Source: Pelargonium cotyledonis
Taxonomy: Eukaryota > Streptophyta > Magnoliopsida > Geraniales > Geraniaceae
NCBI GenBank assembly: GCA_036897625.1
Contig: JAYMTA010000430.1
Location: 1-28,979 of the forward strand
Length of the DNA: 28,979 nt
Reading direction: 5' to 3'
Below, one piece after another: positions 1 to 9,551 of the stretch (positions are counted from its first letter, which is position 1; each line of letters begins with the position of its first letter). A program made the position numbers and the translations under genes. The notes under the pieces are model-generated. The model saw nothing but the letters and a program-made list of their open reading frames with translations, was not told the DNA's origin and made no database searches.

Positions 1-949
1 TGATATAAAGTTATATCAGTCAACTGATGCTCATATTACCCATTAAGTAATTATGCATATGATATTTAAACAAATAAGTATTTATTGCGAGTGGGATCAC
101 ATAATTGCAATAGTATTATTCATAAAAAACTTCAGATCCAATTATAAAATACATAACTGTACGCCACTGATTTCAGTAAGGTCACGTGCCCCCAATGGGG
201 ACAAAGTGGCTCCGCCCCTGCTTCTAATTATATCCGTTGGTTGCAATGTCACTTTCATGCCACTCTTCTTTTTTCTCCACCATTTCTCTTCTTCGCAAAT
301 TTATCATGGCATTGGAGGTGTTGCTTTCTCTAATAAACGCATTCGTAACAGTTTTGCAGTTGCAGATGCATGGAGGATGGTCGCTAATTTCTATATGCTT
401 CCACAATGTTATGTGGTCCACATTTTTGTGCACACAAATTCAGAAATATATATATATATATGCTCTTTTTAACACCATATCTTCCAAACTTAGAAGATGA
501 TGAACATTTGGTAGGTTGATTTGTTCAAACGTTGTTTTAGAAGAAATAAAAACAAAAAGTGATGGATGAATCTCCACCAGATTCTCATTTTGACTTCACA
601 CTGATATTGATATATAGTGCCTATAAGTATAGGAAATTACTTTAAGATCAAATAAATTGATTTGGACTCATGCTAATTCATAATTTTGGACTAATTAATC
701 TAGTCCGTCCAGTCCACACGTTAGATGTTTAGGTGTCCCACTTTACTAATTTGAAAATCCATGCTTGATTTGTGGTGATCTACCAACTTTAATTTTCTGC
801 TTAATTACATGCATGTTTACTCTAAACTCATCTTTATAATGTATTAAGGATGTCATTGCTACTAATTAACAATACCTTAATCCATCAATGAAACTACTCC
901 TTCGCAAAGTGATGTTTGGATCATAATTCATAACAAACTACCCAAAGAC
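1..949. other. AT-rich intergenic DNA, left edge
   Basis: I can support no gene here. The open frames at 53-500 are short, overlap one another and show no recognisable protein. Around 190-222 the sequence contains the complement of GGCGGAGCCAC, a motif often seen at the ends of plant repeat elements, so the first 200 bases may be the tail of a decayed element. An AT dinucleotide run lies near 447-462. Confidence 0.5.
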
Positions 950-971
950 AGGCCCGTACACAACATGTACA

Positions 972-999
972 AGCCCAACTACACAATAAACACAGCCCA
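972..999 (+). promoter_or_regulatory. Two site II-like motifs (AGCCCA) upstream of the LQY1 gene
   Basis: AGCCCA (complement TGGGCT) occurs at 972-977 and again at 994-999, about 300 bases before the start codon at 1282. TGGGCC/T (site II, TCP-bound) motifs are common in promoters of plant housekeeping and organelle-protein genes. The placement is compatible with promoter function, but such short motifs also arise by chance. A CT-rich patch follows at about 1166-1192. Confidence 0.3.
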
Positions 1000-1240
1000 A
1001 AACCCACGAAATTCTAGTCAGCAACGGAACAGTCTAGTGGCTGTCATTTGTCGATTGGAAGTACCAACCAACCCCACATATCCAAATCCTCTAGTCTTCA
1101 TTCTCCTCCATCTCCTTGTGAGTGAGACTCTGGTCTCTATCTTGTGGCTCTGGGTTGGACTTATCCTCCTCCTCCTCCTATCTTCCATTTCTGACCGACC
1201 CTATCACTTCAATTCAACACTACATTGGATTGGACTCTAA

Positions 1241-1261
1241 TTTTTTTTTTTTTTTTTTTTT
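1241..1261 (+). repeat. 21-base poly(T) tract in the leader of the LQY1 gene
   Basis: An unbroken run of 21 T residues ends 20 bases before the ATG at 1282. It lies in the likely 5' untranslated region, so it would be a U-rich leader segment if transcribed. The length is expected to vary between individuals. Confidence 0.8.
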
Positions 1262-1281
1262 AATGTTTTGAGGAGAAGAAA

Positions 1282-3233
1282 ATGTCAATGACACCTTCCT
1301 CATTGTCTCGCTTACATTCCCCATTTCTCTGTTGCCCTCTCAAGCTCTCTTCTTCAACTACTGCTTCTCCGTCCAGTCGAAATCAGCGATGCCCATCTTA
1401 CCCGCGCATTAGAGCTGCCGATCTCGATCAAAACACGGTACTCGATTTCTCTTTGCTCTCCCATTGATTTATCGTACGAGTTTCTTCATAATTGAGTGCG
1501 TTTTCTCTCAGATAGTGGCGGTAGCGGTTGGGATTGTGAGCGTTGGGATTGGTATTGGAATTCCCATCTTCTATGAATCCCAAATTGATAATGCTGTAAG
1601 TATACATATATTTTTTCTGATTTGCTGTGACAAGAATGTACTCATTTCAAGTAATTTGATTTGTGTTGATTGCAATTATGTTGTAGGCAAAGCGAGACAA
1701 CACTCAACCGTGTTTCCCCTGCAATGGCTCTGGGGCACGTAAGTAACTCTTTCTTAACATATTTGCCTTTTTTTTTAGTTTTGTTGAATTTCACAAATCG
1801 ATATAGGCGTGCTCGAATGAGGATAATGTGTAATTTTTGTAGAATTAGTGAAAGATTCTTGAGTTGTTGAACATGAACTCAATGCTAGGTAGATGACAAG
1901 CATACAATTGTGACAAAGAAACTTTAAGTGTTGAGGTGATTGTGTCATCCTACTGCACCCTTATAATGTAGTAGTTTGTTTGTGATTCGTACAGTTTGAC
2001 CAACAGCAAAAGGAGTTAAATTTTGATTATTGGTTGGCTCAGTCATGTAATGTTGTCCTAGTGCAACCTAAGAGTGTTTGTTTGTAGTTCTCGTTGCATT
2101 TCCACCACATTGGTTAGGATATGGAAATCAATAATCGTTTGGTTCTCAGTAATCACAGGGTGTAGAATCATAAACATGTTATTCTAAAAGCATTCCATGT
2201 TATTTAACTTTTCTAGTAAGAAATTTTCTCAAAGTTCACCATTACTAATTAATTATGGACAAAATAATGTAATAGAGTAGTAAAATTTGTAAGTACCTTA
2301 AAAATATGTTAGCCCTGGATGCCACTTGGGGTGGTAAAGAAGATTTTGTATAGCCTTCAATGTATGCTCTCAGCTACATACCTACCTTATAACATTCATG
2401 TTAATGGTAGACTTGACTGTTTTTCATCTTGCTACATTTATACTGAAATGCAAATTTTACAATTTATGCAAATGCTTCGTCTTTCTTACAAAATGATAAA
2501 AGTAGTTGTAGAAAAACAGCATTCATGGAATTTCAAGTAAAAGTTAAATTCTTACAAAATCAGGATTATGCTACATGGTCCTATAGTAACAGTACTAGAA
2601 GCAGCTTGTACTAGTCTGAGTTCTCTGATGTCATAACAGTAATGATGTGGATGATATCAAGAAAGAACAAAAATAGTTTGGAAGAATTTTTTTAAGTAGC
2701 TTAGTAAATGGGTTACATTTTCACAGAAAAATGTAGATTTTGCTTGGGATCTGGCAGTGTGACAGTTGATCTTGGTGGGGAGGAGAAGGAGGTTTCAAAA
2801 TGCATCAATTGTGATGGTGCTGGTTCTTTGACATGTACTACATGTCAAGGATCTGGAATTCAACCTCGATACCTTGACCGCAGGTACAAGTTTGTCATCA
2901 TTGTTTATATCCGTCAAATGTATAATTAGTACTCAGTTATGAAATGTTACTACAAATGATTAGCTTAGCCGTCACATGTATTATTGCCAACTTTGATAAC
3001 AAATGTGATATTGTCCAAGAAAGAAGATTGTATAGAATTGTCCAAAACCTGAATAGCTATGAAATGTTACTACAAATGATTAGCTTAGCCGTCACATGTA
3101 TTAGTGCTAACTTTGATAACAAATGTGATATTGTCCAAGAAAGAAGATTGTATAGAATTGTCCAAAACCTGAATAGCATTGTTAACGCGAGTGCGTGCTT
3201 GTGTTGAACAGAGAATTCAAAGACGACGACTGA
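1282..3233 (+). CDS. LQY1: LQY1-type thylakoid DnaJ-like zinc-finger protein (photosystem II repair)
   Basis: Five exons are read: 1282-1437, 1512-1595, 1687-1738, 2727-2883 and 3212-3233, giving 156 residues; all introns are GT-AG and the frame is kept across phases 0, 0, 1 and 2. Residues 1 to about 45 are Ser/Thr/Pro/Arg-rich and suit a chloroplast transit peptide. Residues 53-72 form one glycine- and valine-rich membrane segment, followed by FYESQIDNA. Four CxxCxGxG-type motifs follow: C89/C92, C100/C103, C123/C126 and C134/C137, the zinc-binding cysteine-rich region of DnaJ without a J domain. The protein ends RREFKDDD. This matches Arabidopsis LOW QUANTUM YIELD OF PHOTOSYSTEM II 1, a thylakoid protein with disulfide-isomerase activity that helps PSII repair and reassembly (known from the family). 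Length agrees with the family, roughly 150 residues. The last exon encodes only seven residues and is easily missed. Intron 4 carries a tandem duplication. Confidence 0.93.
2938..3177 (+). repeat. 120-bp tandem duplication in intron 4 of the LQY1 gene
   Basis: Two head-to-tail copies, 2938-3057 and 3058-3177, differ at only two positions (near 2984 and 2988 against 3104 and 3108). The second copy ends 34 bases before the 3' splice site at 3211. The near identity points to a recent event. The duplicated DNA is free of stops in one frame, giving an 87-codon ORF at 2944-3207, but this is intronic and shows no recognisable protein. Confidence 0.95.
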
Positions 3234-4500
3234 GGTCCCTGAAGAAGCTCCAGCGGTGATTCTTCTCAATTCTATAGAGTCTGCTTACCTCAACCCTTAC
3301 GAGAAAAGAGAAGGAAGTGAAGTTTTCCTTGTATTTTTTATTTTTATTTTTTGTAAACATCAGCTATTTGTTTTTATATATTTGTATCAATATGATTCTC
3401 AGCCTCATCTGATCATGTACAATTGAATGAGTAAAATAACTTCTTGTCTTCCTGCACAGTACAATGACAATCCTTGTTTTCATGATGGAAACACCTCCAT
3501 GATTCATTTTAGTTACCAATTTACAGACAATGAAGAACATAATTAAAAAAGAAAGAACACAATTTATACTCTCTCCTTTTAAAAATGTCTGATATAATTT
3601 TTTAATAACAAAATTAAGGAGTTTTAACTGGAATATTGTTAAAAATTCGAATTTCGAACAAAGGAATGTCAGTTGAAAAAAGGTAAATCAATTCACAAGT
3701 CGACCTTTCCCGACATAGTAGCGGCCCAATCGGATGCGTGCTCCACAGTGCCTGGGAAAATTGCATCCGGCCCGAACACACACGTACCCGGACTGCATAT
3801 ACCCGGTTTCCTTATCCAGTTTCTGGTGACCTGTCATTAATGCATTTTAAAAATAATAAAAATCACAATTACATTTTAAGCCCTACTTTCAACACTAATA
3901 TGAAAATAATAAGCAAAGTGTGTTTTAGTAATCTTACATGAAATTAGGTTTTTGATTTTGAGTCCTTCACTCACTCTTCTAATATTCTTCTTCTCTTTAC
4001 CTTTCTTGCTTGCTGCTACCGATTGCCAAACGAGAGAATCAGTGGTTATTGACTGTGAAGTTTGAAAACCAACGGACGGTGAACGGTGGACCGGCGGCCA
4101 CCTTTAACATCGCAACCTTCACGGAACGGTGAGTTTATTGACGGCTCTTCTTCCAAGGCTGATTTCTTGACAAATGATGATGTTTATTAATTTTTGCTGG
4201 GATTTATGGAGGTCATATTTGATTTGTTGTGTAGTTGTGTTGGGGAGTATATTAAGCATAAATAAAGTATATCTCATTATTTACAGTAAATTTATTCATT
4301 TGTTTTCCACATTTAACAAAAAAAAAGGGGTCAACCGCGTTGTGTACGGTATGTGTGATCGGGTCAGCCAGGCAGGCAATAGACCGGAGTGTGGTCGGTC
4401 TGTGTCAGCCCGTCTTTTACCAACCGTCGTGTCCGGGTGATCGGGTAGATCGGAGAGTGGTCGGTCTGGGTCGGCCCATAGAAAGGAAACGACTTATGTC
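3234..4500. other. 3' end of the LQY1 gene and spacer to the DPH5 gene
   Basis: The first part is presumably the LQY1 3' untranslated region and is AT-rich. From 3700 to 3830 there is a GC-richer patch with no coding content I can recognise. At 4350-4480 a diverged direct repeat is visible: both parts begin GTGATCGGGT and continue to GTGGTCGGTCTG, at about 4355 and 4435. This lies in or next to the DPH5 promoter. No gene or RNA gene can be supported here. Confidence 0.5.
4473..4478 (+). promoter_or_regulatory. Site II motif (GGCCCA) upstream of the DPH5 gene
   Basis: GGCCCA, the complement of TGGGCC, lies about 230 bases before the DPH5 start codon. Site II motifs paired with telo-boxes are a known promoter signature of plant translation-machinery genes. 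A telo-box is present downstream at 4685, so the pairing fits a gene that modifies elongation factor 2. The functional assignment is inference. Confidence 0.4.
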
Positions 4501-4512
4501 ACGTCTCCGTTG

Positions 4513-4645
4513 CCGTCTCTTACTCAATTATCTCTTTTTCATATCTAGGGCTTTGTTGTCGTCTCTTACTCAATATCTCTTTTTCATATCTAGGGCTTTG
4601 TTGTCGTCTCTTACTCAATATCTCTTTTTCATATCTAGGGCTTTG
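4513..4645 (+). repeat. 45-bp tandem repeat, about three copies, in the DPH5 leader or promoter
   Basis: The unit, which contains TCTCTTTTTCATATCTAGGG and then CTTTGTTGTCGTCTCTTACT, starts at 4531, 4576 and 4621, an exact 45-bp period. The copies are nearly identical: the flanking part of the first has one extra T, and the third diverges after CTTTG. The array ends about 65 bases before the ATG, so it is pyrimidine-rich DNA in the core promoter or 5' untranslated region. Each copy carries a TAGGGCTTT, which resembles a degenerate telo-box. Confidence 0.9.
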
Positions 4646-4684
4646 GACACTCGGTGTCAGTTGATCTTCTTCTTCATCATCAAG

Positions 4685-4694
4685 TTAGGGTTTA
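4685..4694 (+). promoter_or_regulatory. Telo-box (TTAGGGTTTA) just before the DPH5 start
   Basis: TTAGGGTTTA is the complement of the plant telo-box core AAACCCTAA. It lies 17 bases before the ATG at 4711. In Arabidopsis such boxes, often with site II motifs, mark genes of the translation apparatus and usually sit close to the transcription start. The motif itself is seen directly; its function here is inferred. Confidence 0.5.
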
Positions 4695-4710
4695 TTGAAG
4701 AGAAATTGAG

Positions 4711-7700
4711 ATGTTGTATATAATAGGTCTGGGATTGGGGGACGAGAGAGACATAACTCTGAGAGGTCTTGAAGCTGTAAAGAAATGTGACAAGGTTTTC
4801 ATCGAGGCCTACACTTCGCTTCTCTCCTTTGGTGTCACTTCCAATGGTCTCTCCACTCTGGTATTGCTTGTTAAAATGTCTGTTTATCGGAGCCAAGGGT
4901 GGGCTGCAGTAGGCATAAGCCCATCCTAACCTTCTAAATTCGATTTATATTTATATATTTTATTTCTCTCTTAATTTATATTTATCTCTTTAAATAAGTT
5001 CTGTCAATTCAACCTAGAACTAATTTTTGAGTTTTATCGACTCAAACCAGACCCAATTTTTAGTGTGGAACAAAAAAAAGGGTACAACTTGTAATTAAAG
5101 CAATACTAATATGAGCTACTAATTCTCTTCTACATGATTTTTACAATATAATACATACATATTTATAGGGATATTTGAGTTCTATACTTTAAACACCTAA
5201 ATGACACTTGTGCGGTTGGATGTTATAATTGCTTGAATGGTAAGACACTTGTCATCTTACATGAGATAAATGCTTGCATTCTAGACACATAGTACTTCTA
5301 GGAAGGAGTGTTATAGTTTAACATACAATTACAATGCTCATAGTTTTTTTTTCTTCAATTATTTTGTGTGTGCGCACGCTCGTGTAGTTTATTCATAAAT
5401 AATCTCATACTCCTTCCGTCCCAAAATGAGTGTCTTGTTTTTATTTTTTGCAAAAATTAAGAATTACAAGATAATTTAGTGTGTTTCCAATATAACCCTC
5501 ATTTTCTCCACCTACACCCCATGTGCATAAGTGATAAGGATAATATGGGAAGAACAATAATATAATAACATAAAATAGAAACAAGACACTTATTTTGGGA
5601 CAAAAAAATTTAGAAAAACAAGACACTCATTTTGTGACGGAAGGAGTATTCATTATCGTATCTCATACAAAATTTTGATCAAAGAATATTAATTTTATCT
5701 TAAAATATTAATATTTGAGAAATAACTATTGATTAAGTTTTAAAAATTTTAATTGAAAAATATTGTGCCTACCTTAGATTAGGAGCTGGCTTCGCCACTG
5801 CTTACAGTTACATTTTTTGAATTTCCTGCATTTATGATTCTTGGTATTGAGCAGGAGGATCTGTATGGGAAGCCAGTTACACTCGCAGATAGAGAAATGG
5901 TGGAAGAGAAAGCAGATGAGATACTCGGTGCAGCTCGTGATTCCGATGCGGCGTTTCTTGTCGTCGGGGATCCTTTTGGGTATTATCTCTCGTTGTGGTT
6001 TCTTTGGTTCCTACATGCTCCTGTGAATTCTATATATTTTGTTTTATTTTTGATGTGATGTGATGTGTTTATCGTAGTTGGAGTTTCTGTTTTTTCAAGA
6101 AATTCAAGAAAGTGGCAAAATGACTTCCTCATACTCTAATCTAGCATTTTCGATTCATATTTATATGTTAGGCTGAATAAATTATCATTTTTAGAATTTG
6201 TTTGTTGGGGGTAAAGGATCAAGAAGCATTCAGTTGCAAAAGCTAAAGTTTGCAGTGGAAATTTTGTGTGGATAATGATATTTTTTGGTAGTGCTTCGGC
6301 TGTTAGCAATGCTGAGATGCTGATTTTAATTTCTAATGCTCATAGTGGATGTAGGTCAATTATTGCATAGTATCATGGAGAATGGAATCTGTGAAAACAT
6401 GCTTGGTTGTGCTATGTACATGTAAATTAGATTGAATTAGGTTGATATTGTTTCCTGTAGTTTAAATGGCATTGTGTTATATCTTTACATGTTCAAATAT
6501 TCAATGCAGAGCCACAACACATACAGATCTTGTTGTTCGAGCTAAGCAAATGGGGGTGGATGTAAAGGTGGTACACAATGCTTCAGTGATGAATGCCATT
6601 GGAGTTTGTGGTTTACAGCTTTACCGTTATGGAGAAACTGTCTCCATACCATTTTTTACTGAAACATGGAGACCTGATAGCTTCTATGAGAAGATACAAA
6701 GAAACCGCTCACTTGGACTTCATACTCTCTGTCTATTAGGTGAGTTTGATAACTTTATTGCTCTAAGGTCTCTTGTGGTATTGTGAAAGTGAAACTAAAG
6801 TTTCTTAACTTGGAATGGTCGGACTTCTGATCCCTTGGAATTGCACTATAAGTCTGTAACGTATGCTGTAATCTTATGTTGTAGTGGCAGCACTAAGAGT
6901 TAGTTCACAAAGAAAGCCAATTATTTGCTTTTACCTGGAAGACTCATTGTCCACTTGTGATACAACATCTCTGTTTTACATTAGGTTTTCTAGAGTTGAA
7001 TGATAAAATATGCTTGCCTAAGGCCTACCTACAGGGCCGTCCACAAAAGTCAATTTTAAATAGTGAAAAGGCGGTTTATGCTGCCGGTTATACAATGAGG
7101 TAGAAGTCCAAGGTGCTAGAGTGTCACATGTATTTTTTATTGTTGTGCAATTCGACTTTAAAATCTCATTGAAAATCATTGGTCATTGCAGATATACGCG
7201 TCAAGGAACCCTCCCTGGAGTCTTTGTGCAGGTGACTATATGGTGTCACCTTCTCCTCGGTTTTACTAAGATATATCTTTATCGTGGTGATTGTCTTTTA
7301 TAGATCATAAATTTCTATGGAATAATTGGTTTATTTTTTTTTCCTATTCATTTTTCAGAGGAAAGAAGCAATACGAACCACCAAGGTTTATGACTATAAA
7401 CACTGCCATTGAGCAGCTCCTAGAGGTTGAACAAAAGCGTGGGGAAGCTGGTAGGGCTTTCAGTAGTTATTTATCAACATATATATTACCTCTGCCTTTT
7501 GGTATTGATTAATCACTGAAACTACGTAATCTAAAGCTTAATCCTGACCTTCTGGAACAAGGTCAGGAGGTTGTTTAAGCTATGTAAGGTGGTTACCTAC
7601 TAACAAGAAGGAAAAGGTATGGATACGGCTAATGAGTTACTTCAAGTGACTTGAAGGTTAGCCCTCAATATAGTGGTTAATGATCAAAATAGGCTTGATT

Positions 7701-8996
7701 GAGTTGATTCAGTACGTCAGCCTTCTTGCAGGCATAAACTTGCGCATGGCAAGCATGTTGGGGTGAAAGGGGAGAGGGGGCGATTATCATAAAATTTAAT
7801 CCTCGGGAGATTTGACGAGAAGCCTTGCTCTTTTTTTTTATGCTTTTCTGACCTCATTGTAGAAGTGTCGTATAGAGATCGCATTTCATCTATGCCACAA
7901 TCATCTGTGAGGGTCAGAAGGAGCATTGAATTCAAATGAGCAAGTAGAGTTCTAGCTAGGATATTTTAAATATTTTATACTTTCATCACATATAGCAGAC
8001 TCGGTGTGCAAAAGAAATGAGTATTCTAGAGTGCTTTGACCTACCTGGTCTTTTGTGGAACCATCTACAACTAATTGTTGATATGATTATATTATAGATT
8101 TGACCTACTAGTCTTGTGGGGATCCATCCCATCCCAGCCTACCTTCACTCGAGTATGAAAGCAAGCCATTTGATGACTCGTTCATATTGTTTATTCTGTT
8201 CTAAGGTTGCATTAGAATTGGATTGACATGATCTTTCTTTATTATTGCTTATAGTCACTCCATCTTGAGTAAACCATAAACCTTTGAGGTGTATGGGCTA
8301 TTAGACGACGATATGCATATCAAGCGTTAACGAATCAGGAGAGCCGGGACCCCCGAAGAAATTCCTTTACTACCTGAAAGTTTGTTACATTATTAAACTG
8401 TGTTTTGGATTTTACTATTTTAGGGCTCTGACTCATGGGCCTTCTGGCAGTATTTGGATTTTGGTTTGGTAATTGACCAGGACCTTGGTTGTTTTACCAT
8501 TGGATTTTGGTGCAAATTTCATCTTTGTGCGTCCTAAAATAAACCTGTGAGCCAAGCCAAGGGAAATAAATCATATCATACAACATCTTACAAAATTATA
8601 TTATTTCTAATGAGTGTCCCAACATGGTTATCTTGACCATCTACATAAATACATAATGGCATGGCTTGTCTGTGTGGGGAAGTAAGGATGTCTATTTAGT
8701 TTAGATAATATATTTTTTATACTGAACAAATTTTAAAATTTAAAGTATTTTTGTATTCCTTCAATTTTTTTGCAGCATACAGTGAACAGACTGATTGCAT
8801 TGGTTTTGCTCGCCTGGGAAGCGAAGATCAGATTGTAGTAGCTGGTCCAATGAAGCAGTTGCTCACAATTGATTTTGGAGCACCGCTGCATTGCCTAGTC
8901 ATAGTAGGTAAGACTCATCCGGTGGAAGAAGAAATGTTGGATTTTTACAAATTCAAAGGAGACCTTTTGAAACGGGAAGATACTGAAACAACATGA
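4711..8996 (+). CDS. DPH5: Diphthine methyl ester synthase (DPH5 type)
   Basis: Six exons are read: 4711-4860, 5855-5979, 6510-6739, 7192-7231, 7359-7450 and 8776-8996, giving 285 residues against roughly 275-285 in eukaryotic DPH5; every junction keeps frame. The enzyme transfers methyl groups from S-adenosylmethionine to the modified histidine of elongation factor 2 in cytosolic diphthamide synthesis (known of the family). Visible hallmarks are the N-terminal [16 protein letters not shown], the GDPFGATTH loop (residues 88-96) and [11 protein letters not shown] (113-123), typical of the tetrapyrrole-methylase fold. They are followed by [15 protein letters not shown], the [19 protein letters not shown] region, and near the C terminus [10 protein letters not shown] and [10 protein letters not shown]. 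The 40-base exon 4 is certain only because it completes DIRVKEPS. The exon 1 donor is GTATTG, a weak consensus. Intron 1 holds transposon debris. The next gene, on the other strand, is convergent. Confidence 0.95.
4888..5800 (+). mobile_element. Possible degraded transposon filling DPH5 intron 1
   Basis: The left part, from 4888, reads CGGAGCCAAGGGTGGGCT followed by AGCCCATCC. The right end near 5786-5800 is CTGGCTTCGCCACTG, whose complement starts CAGTGGCGAAGCCAG. These short inverted ends, of the common plant GGCGGAGCCA type, bracket almost the whole 994-base intron. No coding capacity remains. The superfamily is not clear to me and the left end looks truncated. A Stowaway-type MITE (5410-5646) is nested inside. 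Confidence 0.35.
5410..5646 (-). mobile_element. Stowaway-type (Tc1/mariner) MITE, copy 1
   Basis: The element is 237 bp long, flanked by TA at 5408-5409 and 5647-5648. Its ends are inverted repeats of about 33 bp with one mismatch, starting CTCCTTCCGTCCCAAAATGA. The sequence just inside the right terminal repeat is a second, imperfect copy of it (about 5581-5601 against 5618-5638). CTCCNTCCGTCCC ends with a TA target are the standard Stowaway signature. The interior matches, in reverse orientation, the element at 21280-21543. It has no coding capacity; open frames inside it are accidental. Confidence 0.9.
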
Positions 8997-9000
8997 CTTA

Positions 9001-9551
9001 CTCTCAAATGGACTAGTTACAGTCCCCTCCACGTTTAGGCTGTTACCTAATTTTATGTTTTAGCTTGAATTGCCTTCTGAACAGCCACACAATTGAAGAG
9101 ACAGTTGAAGTGAAGTTGCATAGAAGTATCGTAGGTGGGATCCAATTTTGTTGTGCAAGAATGTAAACCTGTGCTCAGCACCAGTTTTGACGATGTTCAA
9201 TCTATTTTTTGTTTTGGTAAGCATCATCATATCAACTGAATGCTATGGTTTAAGACATTGGTGAAAAAGTTTGTTTGCAGGTATAGTACAATACAGTACA
9301 GTTGATGCTCCATTTTCAATTAATGGAAAATTTCACTGTTACATAATCTTGTGTAGTCAAAATTACATTATTTGTCATCTCTTCAGACATTCAAATTCAA
9401 ATACAAGTGATGTATTAGTAATGGAGATGTGTAACAAACCTTAGCGGCTGAAGTATTACAAATAAACTATCTGCAAAAAACATGCATATAAATACATACA
9501 CGACGCCAGAAAGAGAGCTTAACCGAGAACAAAATTGACTCCATGAGGTAA
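9001..9551. other. Spacer between convergent genes (3' untranslated regions)
   Basis: This holds the likely 3' untranslated regions of the DPH5 gene (+) and the Myb/SANT-like gene (-), which face each other across 555 bases. No open frame or repeat of note is seen. The two transcripts may overlap here, but no polyadenylation site can be placed with confidence. Confidence 0.6.

Noticed and set aside
965..1240. 91-codon open frame upstream of the LQY1 gene
   Set aside because: Lies in the promoter and leader, has no recognisable domain and is rich in residues coded by the CT-rich patch.
2944..3207. 87-codon frame consisting of two copies of one peptide
   Set aside because: It is the translation of the intronic 120-bp duplication in the LQY1 gene and overlaps the splice acceptor region of exon 5.
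3720..3830. GC-richer patch with CCCGG repeats, considered as a tRNA or small RNA gene
   Set aside because: No cloverleaf, no A or B box spacing and no other RNA family signature could be found.
5441..5626. 61-codon minus-strand frame resembling the frame at 21336-21533
   Set aside because: The resemblance is real but comes from the shared MITE interior; it is not a gene.
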